This document shows positions 26,038 to 33,309 of a stretch of DNA of 33,309 nucleotides, one piece after another. A program made the position numbers and the translations under genes. The notes under the pieces were generated by a model. The model saw nothing but the letters and a program-made list of their open reading frames with translations, had not been told where the DNA came from and searched no databases. Origin of the DNA: Synechococcus sp. Cruz-7E5 (GTDB taxonomy: Bacteria; Cyanobacteriota; Cyanobacteriia; PCC-6307; Cyanobiaceae); NCBI RefSeq assembly GCF_024345995.1, contig NZ_JAGQCE010000021.1, positions 1-33,309 on the forward strand, read 5' to 3'. Position 1 is the stretch's first letter. Every line of letters begins with the position of its first letter.

Positions 26038-26043
26038 ATCATA
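26038..26043 (-). promoter_or_regulatory. Candidate -10 element for the barrel gene
   Basis: TATGAT (read leftward, 26043-26038) lies 23 bases before the ATG at 26015 in a locally AT-rich stretch. Copies of AAGCATG flank it, one within the palindrome AAGCATGCTT at 26051-26060. The -35 position at 17-base spacing (CCTGGT) is weak. Confidence 0.4.
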
Positions 26044-26170
26044 AAACCATAAGCATGCTTACCAGGCCGAAAGCGATGGGGGTCTTCACCTGGTCATCAG
26101 AGCGATCTCCTGGCCAGCTGGAGGCAGTGGGGTCGTCTCTGTTAGGAGGAGCCATCCCGACATCGCCTGC

Positions 26171-26830
26171 ATGGCTGGAGCCGAACCCGCACAGCCGTCG
26201 CGTTTGCCCAGCAGCAGCGGTCCGTTGCTGCAGCTGCTGGCATCGGGCCTCCAGCTCTGGATCCGCAGCCAATGCGAAGCCGTCGAGAGCCTGGAGATTC
26301 AGCTCCATGGCTCTGCGCTGAACCTGCTGCGCGGCCGCCTCGACGGGGTGAGCCTGATGGCCCGCCAGGTGGTGTACCAGGCGCTGGAGATCGAGTTGGT
26401 GGAACTCCAGAGCGATCCCCTGCGGATCCAGGTCGCTGGGGTTCTGCGCGGCCAGCCGGTGCAACTGGAGCATGCGTTCCTGATCCGCGGCAAGGTGGCT
26501 TTCACGGCCGATGGGTTGAGCAGTTCCCTGAACCGTCCCCGTTGGCGGGATCTCAGCGACCATCTCGGGGAACAGCTGCTCGGACTGGGCCCTCTCAGGC
26601 AGCTGCGCATTGCTCGAGACATCCTGATCATTGCCGCCGAGGCCCATGGTGAGGCCCGGCTGATCGAGCTGGAAACCCGCCCCGAAGCCGACCAGGGCAG
26701 TGTCGTGATCCGTGACCTCAACGGGCACCTGCGCGGGCGCCTGCCGATGGACCCGAACATCCGCATCGAGCGGGCCAGCCTCGAAGCCGACATGCTGCAG
26801 CTCCATGGCGAAGCCCGGGTCTCCCCCTGA
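26171..26830 (+). CDS. DUF2993 (LmeA-like) protein
   Basis: This is a 219-residue protein. The central part (LLASGLQLWIRSQCEAVESLEIQL, LLRGRLDGVSLMARQVVYQALEIELVELQSDPLRI) is typical of DUF2993, a tubular lipid-binding-like family common in cyanobacteria and actinobacteria (LmeA acts on envelope lipids in mycobacteria). No signal peptide is visible here. ATG 26171 is the only good start, although AGGAGGA at 26144-26150 lies about 20 bases upstream, farther than usual. It is divergent from the barrel gene and convergent with cdsA, 7 bases apart. Confidence 0.8.
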   Translation: MAGAEPAQPSRLPSSSGPLLQLLASGLQLWIRSQCEAVESLEIQLHGSALNLLRGRLDGVSLMARQVVYQALEIELVELQSDPLRIQVAGVLRGQPVQLEHAFLIRGKVAFTADGLSSSLNRPRWRDLSDHLGEQLLGLGPLRQLRIARDILIIAAEAHGEARLIELETRPEADQGSVVIRDLNGHLRGRLPMDPNIRIERASLEADMLQLHGEARVSP

Positions 26831-26837
26831 GCGAACC

Positions 26838-27722
26838 TCAGCCCAGAAGCGGCACCAGCAAGGTCACGAAGTAGTAGACCACCGCCGGAGTGAACAGAAA
26901 GCTGTCGATCCGGTCAAGGATGCCCCCGTGGCCGGGGATCGCATCACCGGAGTCCTTCACCCCCGCATCCCGTTTCATCATCGATTCGGTGAGGTCCCCC
27001 ACCAGGGCAAACAGCGACACCACCCCCCCCAGCAATCCGCCCACCACCCAGCCCCAGCGCCAGCCCAGCAACAGGCCGCCCACCACGCCCACCAGCACCG
27101 CGCTGGCCACACCGCCGAAGGCGCCCTCCACGGTTTTGCCCGGGGAAATCGGCGAGAGAGGGTGCAATCCGAAGCGGCGGCCGATCACGTAGGAGCCGAT
27201 GTCGGTGGCCACCACCATCAGGCAGGCCATCAGGGTGAGCGCCATGCCCGGTGTGAACGGCCAGCTGGCTCCCTGCAGCTGGGGTGCCAGGGCTGGATCG
27301 AGCAGATCACGCAGGCGCAGCCAGTGGCTGGGCAGAAAGCCCAGATAGAACAGCCCGAAGATCGAGGCGGCAATGTCGGCGATGGTGCCTGTCACCGGCT
27401 GAAGCAGCAGCCAGCCGCAGATCACCGCTCCTGACACCGGCACCACCGCCGCCGCCAGGTCGACCGCCATGCCACCGCCGCTGGCCCACTGGGTGGCAAA
27501 CAGCAGCAGTTGGCAGGCCACCAGCGTGGTCTTGGTGGCGGGTCGGATGCCCTTGAACTGGGCCAGGCGGAAGAACTCCAGCAGCCCCAGATGCACGATC
27601 ACTCCCACCGCCACGGTGAACCACCAGCCACCGAGGCTCACAACCACAAGGCCGAAGCCACCAGCGGCGAAGCCGCTGAACAGCCGTGAAAGTGAGGTGC
27701 GCGGCCGTGAACCCTGACTCAC
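26838..27722 (-). CDS. cdsA: Phosphatidate cytidylyltransferase
   Basis: This 294-residue integral membrane enzyme makes CDP-diacylglycerol from phosphatidate and CTP, feeding phosphatidylglycerol synthesis. It has about eight hydrophobic segments and the family signature SMMKRDAGVKDSGDAIPGHGG followed by ILDRIDSFLF near the C-terminus. The N-terminal 15 residues are basic and cytoplasmic. The start ATG 27722 overlaps the cbiT stop (ATGA). The whole protein looks intact. Confidence 0.96.
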   Translation of the reverse strand: MSQGSRPRTSLSRLFSGFAAGGFGLVVVSLGGWWFTVAVGVIVHLGLLEFFRLAQFKGIRPATKTTLVACQLLLFATQWASGGGMAVDLAAAVVPVSGAVICGWLLLQPVTGTIADIAASIFGLFYLGFLPSHWLRLRDLLDPALAPQLQGASWPFTPGMALTLMACLMVVATDIGSYVIGRRFGLHPLSPISPGKTVEGAFGGVASAVLVGVVGGLLLGWRWGWVVGGLLGGVVSLFALVGDLTESMMKRDAGVKDSGDAIPGHGGILDRIDSFLFTPAVVYYFVTLLVPLLG

Positions 27723-28369
27723 CCGTGGCGCTCGGCAGCGATCAGAAAGAGGGGCTCAGCCGCCGCCAGGCGGGCCTGGCTGCCGCGACGCTGCATGCGA
27801 TGGACCGTCGCCTGCACCACTTGAACGTCCCTGGCTTCCAACTGGGCCAAAGTATTGGTCGCATCCACAAGCCCCTCCAGGCTGGCGGTGCTGATCACAA
27901 GCCGTCCGCGGGGCTGCAGGGCCGCCCAGATCGCACGCAAGACGCTCGCCAATGGGCGGCCCACCTCCAGAATCACCCGGTCGGGGTGCTGCGGCAGCAG
28001 GGACAGTCCATCGGGCGCCTCGCCTGCGTGGATGTGCAGGTTGTCAATGGCCAGGTGCCGCCGGTTGCGCTCCAGCAGCTCGATCGCCTCTGGATCCCGC
28101 TCCAGGGTGTGCACCTGGCCAAGGGGCATCAGTCGGGCAATCTCCAGGGCCAGGGCACCGGTGCCGCCGCCCACATCCCAGACCGTCGAATCGGCTCTGG
28201 GGCGCAGATGGGCCAGCAGCATCACCCTCAACTCCATTGGTGTGGGAGTGAAACCCGGGGCATCTTCAAAGGCCTGGTCGGGCAGTCCCGGGGTGACGAA
28301 ATCCCACTGGAAGGCAGGTTCTGGCTCGGATCGCCGTGTTGGATCTCCAGCTCCCTGCCTTGCGCCCAT
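27719..28369 (-). CDS. cbiT: Precorrin-6Y (decarboxylating) C15-methyltransferase CbiT
   Basis: This 216-residue SAM methyltransferase acts in cobalamin (corrin ring) synthesis, methylating C15 with decarboxylation of C12. The N-terminal PGLPDQAFED and TPMELRVMLLAHL, SAM loop WDVGGGTGALALEIARL, and HTLERDPEAIELLERN are as in CbiT. Gly-Gly in GGGTG replaces the more common GAGTG. The separate CbiE is not nearby. It starts 12 bases after the PLP enzyme and is coupled to cdsA. Confidence 0.88.
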   Translation of the reverse strand: MGARQGAGDPTRRSEPEPAFQWDFVTPGLPDQAFEDAPGFTPTPMELRVMLLAHLRPRADSTVWDVGGGTGALALEIARLMPLGQVHTLERDPEAIELLERNRRHLAIDNLHIHAGEAPDGLSLLPQHPDRVILEVGRPLASVLRAIWAALQPRGRLVISTASLEGLVDATNTLAQLEARDVQVVQATVHRMQRRGSQARLAAAEPLFLIAAERHG

Positions 28370-28381
28370 CCGCAGCGCCCA

Positions 28382-29761
28382 TCAGGCCACAACCTTTACC
28401 GTATCAGCGATCTGGCCCGGCCAGAGCCGGCGCTGCTCCCTCAGCCACTCCAGTCGCGCCGCATCGATCCGCTCACCTGGAATCAACAGGGGAATTCCCG
28501 GTGGATAGGGGCAGATCGGTTCCGCCGCCAGCCTCCCCAGCGCCTGCTCCAGGAGCAGGGTCTGGTGGGACAGCCTCCAGGCCTCGCCAGGGGTCAGCTC
28601 CGGCTCCATCAGGGCGGGAATGGGCGGCGGGGTGAAGGGGAGGAGGGCTGGCCCGCCAAGGGCCTGGCGCAGCTGGTTGAGCCGGGTGGGCAGAAGCCTG
28701 AGAACCCGTCGCGGTGGGCGTTCCCCCAGACAGAAGGTGAGGCAGCCGGGTTCGGGCAGCTCGGCGATCACGCCCCGCTGGAGCAGCCAGGCGTCGGCCG
28801 CCAGGCCATTGATGCCCAGGGCGGCGCTGTGGAACACCAGGCGCAGGGGATCCTGGTTGGCCGCCAGGGGCAGGGAGGCTGTCTCCAGCGCCTGCCGCAG
28901 CGCGTTCGCAAGTGCGAGTGACCGGCTCAGGCCCCGGGCGCCGGCGGGGCTGTGGCGGTGCGCGAAGGCCGCCGCCGCCGAGGCCAGCAACAGTGCACTG
29001 GGACTGGAGGTCTGGAACCAGAGCAGAGACCGCTCGATCGCCTCCTCGCTCACCCGCCCGCGCAGCAGCAGCAGGGCGGCACTCTGGGCCAGTCCACCTG
29101 CGCTCTTGTGCAGGGACTGAACCACCAGATCGGCCCCGGCCGCCAGAGCCCCCATCGGCAGACCCGGTTGGCCGAAGTGGGCCCCATGGGCTTCATCCAC
29201 CAGCACCGGCAGGCCGTGGTGGTGGGCCACCGCGATCAGACCCTGCAGATCTCCCGCCAGGCCCTGGTAGGTGGGATGCACCAGCACCAGCGCCGCCAGG
29301 CTTGGGGCCTGCTCCAGGCGCCGCCGCAGCCAGTCGGGGCTTGGCTGCAGCCACAGTCCGGTGGCCGGATCGAAGGGGAGATCGAACAACACCGGCCGCA
29401 GTCCGCCCAGTACGCAGGCGTGCAGCAGGCTGCGGTGCAGGTTGCGCGGCAGCAGCACCCGCTCGCCGGGCCTGGCCAGAGCCAGCAGGGCCACCTGCAG
29501 CATCCCGCTGGCTCCGTTCACGCCGAACCAGCAGCGATCAGCTGCGCAGAGGCGGGCAGATTCGGCCTGGTCGGCGGCCACGGCACCACCTGGCTCCAGC
29601 GGCCCTCCGATCTCGGGCAGTTCCGGCAGATCCCAGCGGCCGGGGCGCCGCCGCAGCAGCTGGCGCAGGCCCGGCGCCAGACCCCGTCCGCGCCCATGGG
29701 CGGGCAGGTGCAGATCGAGGCGCGGGAGCCCCTGACGCAGGGTCGACAGCAGGAGCATCAC
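28382..29761 (-). CDS. PLP-dependent Orn/Lys/Arg decarboxylase-family protein
   Basis: This is a 459-residue fold-type I PLP enzyme. DLHLPAHGRGRG near the N-terminus, FGVNGASGM (phosphate loop), VDEAHGAHFG (D189, H192) and SLHKSAGGLAQSA (PLP Lys K219) place it in the Orn/Lys/Arg decarboxylase class I family. It lacks the N-terminal wing domain of the large inducible decarboxylases and has a short C-domain (GEAWRLSHQTLLLEQALGRLAAEPICPYPPGIPLLIPGE). The last motif, CPYPPGIPL, is characteristic. Substrate (arginine, lysine or ornithine) cannot be told. The start is ATG 29761 or 29758. Confidence 0.88.
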   Translation of the reverse strand: MMLLLSTLRQGLPRLDLHLPAHGRGRGLAPGLRQLLRRRPGRWDLPELPEIGGPLEPGGAVAADQAESARLCAADRCWFGVNGASGMLQVALLALARPGERVLLPRNLHRSLLHACVLGGLRPVLFDLPFDPATGLWLQPSPDWLRRRLEQAPSLAALVLVHPTYQGLAGDLQGLIAVAHHHGLPVLVDEAHGAHFGQPGLPMGALAAGADLVVQSLHKSAGGLAQSAALLLLRGRVSEEAIERSLLWFQTSSPSALLLASAAAAFAHRHSPAGARGLSRSLALANALRQALETASLPLAANQDPLRLVFHSAALGINGLAADAWLLQRGVIAELPEPGCLTFCLGERPPRRVLRLLPTRLNQLRQALGGPALLPFTPPPIPALMEPELTPGEAWRLSHQTLLLEQALGRLAAEPICPYPPGIPLLIPGERIDAARLEWLREQRRLWPGQIADTVKVVA

Positions 29762-29837
29762 CAGCCCTGGACTTTCTAGAGTCTGGGGTCACCACCTCAG
29801 GCGTCGCAGGAGTTTCCCCATCACCGCCAGCTCTCCT

Positions 29838-31532
29838 GTGCGCCCGGCCTCACCAGCGCGTCCCGCCCGGGTCGAAGGGCCACCGCCCCGCTACGAGCCA
29901 GCCGCCGATCTGCGCTGGATGCTGCTGCGCCCCTGGATCCTGGTGTCGCGCCTGGTGGAGGTGCTGTGGCAGCTTGGCTGGCTGGCACTGGTGCTCGTGG
30001 TGCAGGGAAGCAGCAGCGATCGCTCCGTGCAGCAACGCCTGGGCCGCCGCATCCTCCAGACCCTCACCCAGCTGGGTCCCTGCTTCATCAAGGTGGGGCA
30101 GGCCCTTTCCACTCGCCCCGACCTGGTGCGTCGCGACTGGCTCGACCAGCTGACCGAGCTGCAGGACAACCTGCCCCCCTTTCCCCACGAACTGGCCCTG
30201 GCGGAGATCGAAGCGGAGCTGGGGGCACCGGCGGTGGAACTCTTCGAGCATTTCCCGCCCTACCCCGTGGCAGCGGCCAGCCTGGGACAGGTGTACAAGG
30301 CTGAGCTGACAACAGGCCAGTGGGTGGCGGTGAAGGTGCAGCGGCCCAATCTGGCCTATATCCTGCGCCGCGATCTGGTGATCATCCGCCTGCTCGGGGT
30401 GCTCACCGCTCCCTTCCTTCCCCTCAACCTGGGCTTCGGCCTCGGCGACATCATCGATGAGTTCGGCCTGACCCTTTTCGATGAAATCGATTATCGCCGC
30501 GAGGCCGATAACGCTGAGCGTTTTGCCGCCCTCTTCGCTGACAACCCTGCCGTCACGGTGCCACGGGTGGAGCGGCAGCTCTCCAGCCGCCGGGTGCTGA
30601 CCACCAGCTGGATCAACGGGATCAAGCTGCAGGACCGGCTGGAACTGGAGTCGCACAGGCTCGAGCCCGATGCCCTGATCCGCACCGGGGTGATGGCTGG
30701 TCTGCAGCAATTGCTGGAGTTCGGCTATTTCCACGCCGATCCCCATCCAGGCAACCTCTTCGCTCTGCCGGGGCGCACCGGTGCCATGGGCCACGTGGCC
30801 TATGTCGATTTCGGGATGATGGATTCGATCAGCGACGCCGATCGGCTCACCCTCACCGGGGCGGTGGTGCATCTGATCAACCGGGATTTCGAAGCCCTTG
30901 CCGTCGATTTCCGGACCCTCGGATTCCTGCGTCCCGACGCCGATCTCGCCCCGATTGTCCCGGCTCTGGAGACGGTGCTGGGCGGCCAGCTGGGGGAGAG
31001 CGTGGGCTCGTTCAACTTCAAGGCGATCACCGATCGCTTCTCGGAGCTGATGTTCGACTACCCCTTCCGGGTGCCGGCCCGCTTCGCCCTGATCATCCGG
31101 GCGGTGGTGAGCCAGGAAGGGCTGGCCCTGCGGCTGGATCCCGGCTTCAAGATCATCCGCGTGGCCTATCCCTATGTGGCCCGGCGGCTGCTGGCCGGCG
31201 ATACAGCCGAGCTGCGGGAGAAGCTGCTGGAGGTGCTCTTCGATCGCCAGGGACACCTGCAGCTGGAACGGCTCGAAAGCCTGCTGGGGGTGGTGGAGCA
31301 GGACGATGCCAACCCTGATCTACTGCCCGTGGCTGGGGCAGGTCTGCGCCTGCTGCTCGGTCCCCGTGGCGGCAGCCTGCGCCAGCGGTTGCTGCTGATG
31401 CTGGTGCGCGACAACCACCTGAACACCGAGGACCTGCAGGCGCTGATGGGTCTGCTGCGCCGCACCTTCTCCCCTTCCAAGGTGGTGGGCGGGCTGCTGC
31501 AGCGGCTCAACCCCCTGGCACCGGCCGCCTGA
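29838..31532 (+). CDS. ABC1/UbiB family atypical kinase
   Basis: This is a 564-residue protein-kinase-like ATPase of the UbiB/ADCK family, members of which support quinone or lipid metabolism in bacteria and plastids. The signature KxGQ (FIKVGQALSTRPDL, K85) is followed by the A-rich loop AAASLGQVYKA, VAVKVQRP (K166), HADPHPGN (H299 onward) and YVDFGMMD (D324). A hydrophobic stretch at about 41-57 (LWQLGWLALVLVVQG) may be membrane-attached. GTG 29838 is the visible start; the region 76 bases upstream is divergent from the PLP gene. Complete and typical of cyanobacteria. The physiological substrate is not known. Confidence 0.92.
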   Translation: MRPASPARPARVEGPPPRYEPAADLRWMLLRPWILVSRLVEVLWQLGWLALVLVVQGSSSDRSVQQRLGRRILQTLTQLGPCFIKVGQALSTRPDLVRRDWLDQLTELQDNLPPFPHELALAEIEAELGAPAVELFEHFPPYPVAAASLGQVYKAELTTGQWVAVKVQRPNLAYILRRDLVIIRLLGVLTAPFLPLNLGFGLGDIIDEFGLTLFDEIDYRREADNAERFAALFADNPAVTVPRVERQLSSRRVLTTSWINGIKLQDRLELESHRLEPDALIRTGVMAGLQQLLEFGYFHADPHPGNLFALPGRTGAMGHVAYVDFGMMDSISDADRLTLTGAVVHLINRDFEALAVDFRTLGFLRPDADLAPIVPALETVLGGQLGESVGSFNFKAITDRFSELMFDYPFRVPARFALIIRAVVSQEGLALRLDPGFKIIRVAYPYVARRLLAGDTAELREKLLEVLFDRQGHLQLERLESLLGVVEQDDANPDLLPVAGAGLRLLLGPRGGSLRQRLLLMLVRDNHLNTEDLQALMGLLRRTFSPSKVVGGLLQRLNPLAPAA

Positions 31533-31592
31533 GTGGCCGGGCACCCGTCTCCTGATCGCTAGGGTCAGCGTCACACCCTTGACGGCCTGCCC

Positions 31593-32060
31593 GTGATCAG
31601 CGATCCCACCGGTTCAGAGGCCCTGGCTCAGGGGTACGCGGGGGGCTCCTTCGCCGATTTCGAGGGCGCCGACATCCTGCTGGAGTACGTGCCGGTGGGG
31701 CAGCCACCCTTCTTCCTTGCAGGAGTGGGCCTGGCTATCGCGATTCTCTGCGGTCTGACCTTCTCACGCCTGGTGCAGAACCGGCTTGACGGCTGGAAGC
31801 AGGACCGGCTCAACCTGCTGCCCCTGGCAGTGGCGGAAACCGTCGCGTCCTATGCGGGGCTGATTCTGGGAGTGACCCTGTTCATCGGCGGCAGCCTGCA
31901 GGTGTTCGGCTTCGGTGGTGGCACTGCCCTGCTGGTGGCCCTGCTGCTCTCCCTGCTCACCGGTGGCGCACTCTGGGCGCAACTGGAGGGGCTGATGCGG
32001 CAGGTGCAGGACGGCAGCTTCAAGGCCGTGGATTTCGACAACTTCGATCAGTTCTTCTGA
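31593..32060 (+). CDS. Conserved cyanobacterial-type membrane protein
   Basis: This 155-residue protein has three hydrophobic segments (about 38-58, 75-100 and 106-125: FFLAGVGLAIAILCGLTF, ASYAGLILGVTLFIGGSL, ALLVALLLSLLTGGALWAQL) and an acidic C-terminus ending in FDNFDQFF. It starts at GTG 31593, 60 bases after the kinase gene and in the same direction, so a joint operon is likely. I recognise no named domain, and no function is proposed. Confidence 0.75.
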   Translation: MISDPTGSEALAQGYAGGSFADFEGADILLEYVPVGQPPFFLAGVGLAIAILCGLTFSRLVQNRLDGWKQDRLNLLPLAVAETVASYAGLILGVTLFIGGSLQVFGFGGGTALLVALLLSLLTGGALWAQLEGLMRQVQDGSFKAVDFDNFDQFF

Positions 32061-32080
32061 AGTCTGAAGCGTTTGCCTGG

Positions 32081-32794
32081 ATGGAGCCCACAGGCCAGAT
32101 CCATCAATGGCAGGCCCCTGGCCTGGCCCTGCGCCTCTGGCCCGCATGGGCCAACGATCCCGACGGGCAACTGAGTCTGTTGCAGCAGGAAATCCCCTGG
32201 CGACAGGAGTCGATCACCCTGTTCGGCCGCACCCACCCCATGCCGCGGCTCACCTGCTGGGTGGCAGATCCCGGCTGCTCGTACCGCTACAGCGGCCTGG
32301 CCCATGAGCCCCAGCCCTGGTCGGCTGCCCTGATCGAGATCAGGCAGGCGCTGGAGATCACGCTGGGCTGGCGCTTCAACTCGGTGCTGCTCAACCGCTA
32401 CCGCGACGGTACCGATTCCATGGGCTGGCATGCCGATGACGAACCGGAGCTGGAGCCGCTGGCGCCGATCGCCTCCCTGAGCCTTGGGGCCAGCCGCAGC
32501 TTCCGGCTCAGGCCCCGCGACCGCCGGCCCGGGGCAGCCGAGCCGCTCCTTCTCGAGCTGGGCCACGGAGATCTGCTGGTCATGGACCCTCCCACCCAGC
32601 AGCACTGGCTGCATGCGCTGCCACGGCGGTTGCGGGTGCGGCAGGAGCGGCTGAACCTCACGTTCAGGGTGATCAGAACCGCGCCAACACCCAGGGATCA
32701 GGCTTCGCTGCCAGCGGTCTCGAGCATGGCCACAGTGACCGGGATCGTCTCGAGAGCTTCCTCGTTGTCGAGAAAGGCCTCGAAGGAGCGGTAG
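32081..32794 (+). CDS. AlkB-like 2-oxoglutarate/Fe(II) dioxygenase
   Basis: This 237-residue protein resembles AlkB and human ALKBH2/3, which remove methyl groups from DNA or RNA bases by oxidation. Metal ligands are H117 and D119 (GWHADDEPEL) and H178 (HWLHALP); the 2-oxoglutarate binding pattern R-x-N-x-T-F-R is at 190-196 (ERLNLTFRVI). NRYRDGTDSMGWH is typical of the ALKBH2/3-type branch. The conserved part ends near 200; the last 35 residues are unlike the family and overlap the 3' end of the leftward gene at 32698. The original stop may have been lost. It starts 20 bases after the membrane protein. Confidence 0.9.
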   Translation: MEPTGQIHQWQAPGLALRLWPAWANDPDGQLSLLQQEIPWRQESITLFGRTHPMPRLTCWVADPGCSYRYSGLAHEPQPWSAALIEIRQALEITLGWRFNSVLLNRYRDGTDSMGWHADDEPELEPLAPIASLSLGASRSFRLRPRDRRPGAAEPLLLELGHGDLLVMDPPTQQHWLHALPRRLRVRQERLNLTFRVIRTAPTPRDQASLPAVSSMATVTGIVSRASSLSRKASKER

Positions 32795-32958
32795 CGGCAG
32801 ACAAAGGGGGGCGGATCACCCTCGGCCTCGGCCTGATCCCAGGCTTCCTGCCAGCCAAGATCCTTGGGGCGGACCTGGGCGTAGCAAGTCAGAGCTTCCT
32901 CCAGATCGCCGGCATCAGCGATGCACTCCCCCCGCCAGTAGACCTCGAAAAAGGGCAC
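32698..32958 (-). CDS. Small hypothetical protein downstream of sigma factor
   Basis: This encodes 86 residues: PFFEVYWRGECIADAGDLEEALTCYAQVRP, then WQEAWDQAEAEG, then YRSFEAFLDNEEALETIPVTVAMLE. It is acidic and Trp/Tyr-rich with no named domain. GTG 32958, 4 bases after the sigma-factor stop, is preferred; the longer frame to 33021 overlaps that gene. Its 3' end overlaps the convergent dioxygenase gene by 97 bases. Confidence 0.6.
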   Translation of the reverse strand: MPFFEVYWRGECIADAGDLEEALTCYAQVRPKDLGWQEAWDQAEAEGDPPPFVCRYRSFEAFLDNEEALETIPVTVAMLETAGSEA

Positions 32959-32962
32959 GTTC

Positions 32963-33309
32963 TCAGGCCACCAGGTAGCCCTCGAGGCGGCAGGAGCGTG
33001 AGCGGATGCCCTCAAGGGCACGGCGCTCCAGGTTGCGTGTCTTGTCGCGGCTCATGCCCAGAGTGCGGGCGATCGAAGTGAGGCTCATCGGTTCATCGCC
33101 GTTGATGCCGAACCGCATGGTCAGCACGCTCCGCTGCAGCTCCGGCAGTTGCTCCAGCAGCGCCCGCATATCGCCCCGCAGGCACTCGCTGTCCACGCTC
33201 TCCTCAGGCAGCTCTCCATCTCCCTGCAGCAGATCCAGCAGTTCCGTGTCATCCCCGTCGCCCACCTTCGTCTCCAGGCTCACCGGCTGGCGCGCCCGGC
33301 AGAGCAGAT
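32963..33309 (-). CDS. RpoD-family sigma factor, C-terminal part (5' end off the window)
   Basis: The frame is open through the right edge, with about 114 residues visible. It starts with CRARQPVSLETKVGDGDDTELLDLLQ, the end of region 3 as in cyanobacterial group 1/2 sigma factors. Region 4 follows: LPELQRSVLTMRFGINGDEPMSLTSIARTLGMSRDKTRNLERRALEGIR, with the helix-turn-helix that reads the -35 element. The C-terminus (RLEGYLVA) is short. The GTG at 33283 is internal. It is likely a group 2 factor (SigB/C/D-like); which one cannot be decided from this part. Confidence 0.88.
   Translation of the reverse strand, partial: LLCRARQPVSLETKVGDGDDTELLDLLQGDGELPEESVDSECLRGDMRALLEQLPELQRSVLTMRFGINGDEPMSLTSIARTLGMSRDKTRNLERRALEGIRSRSCRLEGYLVA

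Noticed and set aside
27686-28921. 411-codon plus-strand frame
   Set aside because: Antisense to cbiT and the PLP enzyme, both clearly real.
28912-30153. 413-codon plus-strand frame running into the kinase gene
   Set aside because: Pro/Arg-rich shadow crossing two real genes on different strands.
29850-31256. 468-codon minus-strand frame
   Set aside because: Antisense to the UbiB-family kinase; Gln/His-rich shadow with no domain.

Overview
The window looks like a high-GC picocyanobacterial chromosome (Cyanobium / Synechococcus type). This rests on gene content, not on a database search. It carries clpC, a lysA-cdaA-uppS-bioB run, a cyanobacterial-type UbiB/ABC1 kinase, cdsA, cbiT, a DUF2993 protein and the C-terminal part of a primary-like group 2 sigma factor. 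No tRNA, rRNA or CRISPR array was seen.

Left third (1-11,380) is an accessory, rearranged region. It opens with the 3' end of an AT-richer gene (3-590) whose product has a C-terminal domain resembling that of thiol-activated cytolysins. Next come a complete insertion sequence with imperfect terminal inverted repeats (about 630-2420), a decayed IS630 transposase (2527-2975), and a second, inverted secreted protein with the same kind of C-terminal domain (3282-3969). A restriction region follows: a broken 5' copy of hsdR fused to a DUF4357-like tail (4138-4940), a 75-codon gene coupled to a twice-frameshifted zeta-toxin-like P-loop gene (5006-5983), and an apparently intact hsdR (6062-9178) with no hsdM or hsdS in view. 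A polyphosphate kinase 2 gene lies next, between two 81-bp direct repeats that both contain the last codons of hsdR. A vapB/vapC-type toxin-antitoxin pair closes the region.

Middle (11,381-19,652) is one long leftward gene run. It reads lysA, cdaA (c-di-AMP synthase), uppS (undecaprenyl-PP synthase), bioB, a TrhO tRNA hydroxylase fused to a methyltransferase, a two-domain cupin protein, a GST-DUF952 fusion, and a conserved hypothetical. Most neighbours overlap by 4 bp or lie within about 40 bp. lysA, cdaA and uppS tie peptidoglycan precursor supply (meso-DAP, lipid carrier) to c-di-AMP signalling.

Right part (19,698-33,309): rimI is divergent from lysA. It is followed by clpC, a GldA-like dehydrogenase and an alpha/beta hydrolase, all rightward. 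A leftward outer-membrane barrel protein, a rightward DUF2993 gene and a leftward PLP enzyme-cbiT-cdsA run come next. Then come a rightward UbiB kinase, a membrane protein and an AlkB-like dioxygenase, and finally a leftward sigma factor fragment with a small downstream gene.

The most notable observations are the TrhO-methyltransferase fusion (a candidate one-polypeptide route to a modified wobble uridine), the shuffled hsdR copies around ppk2, the paired cytolysin-domain proteins, and a perfect inverted repeat in the IS630 remnant that looks like a template-switch copy.
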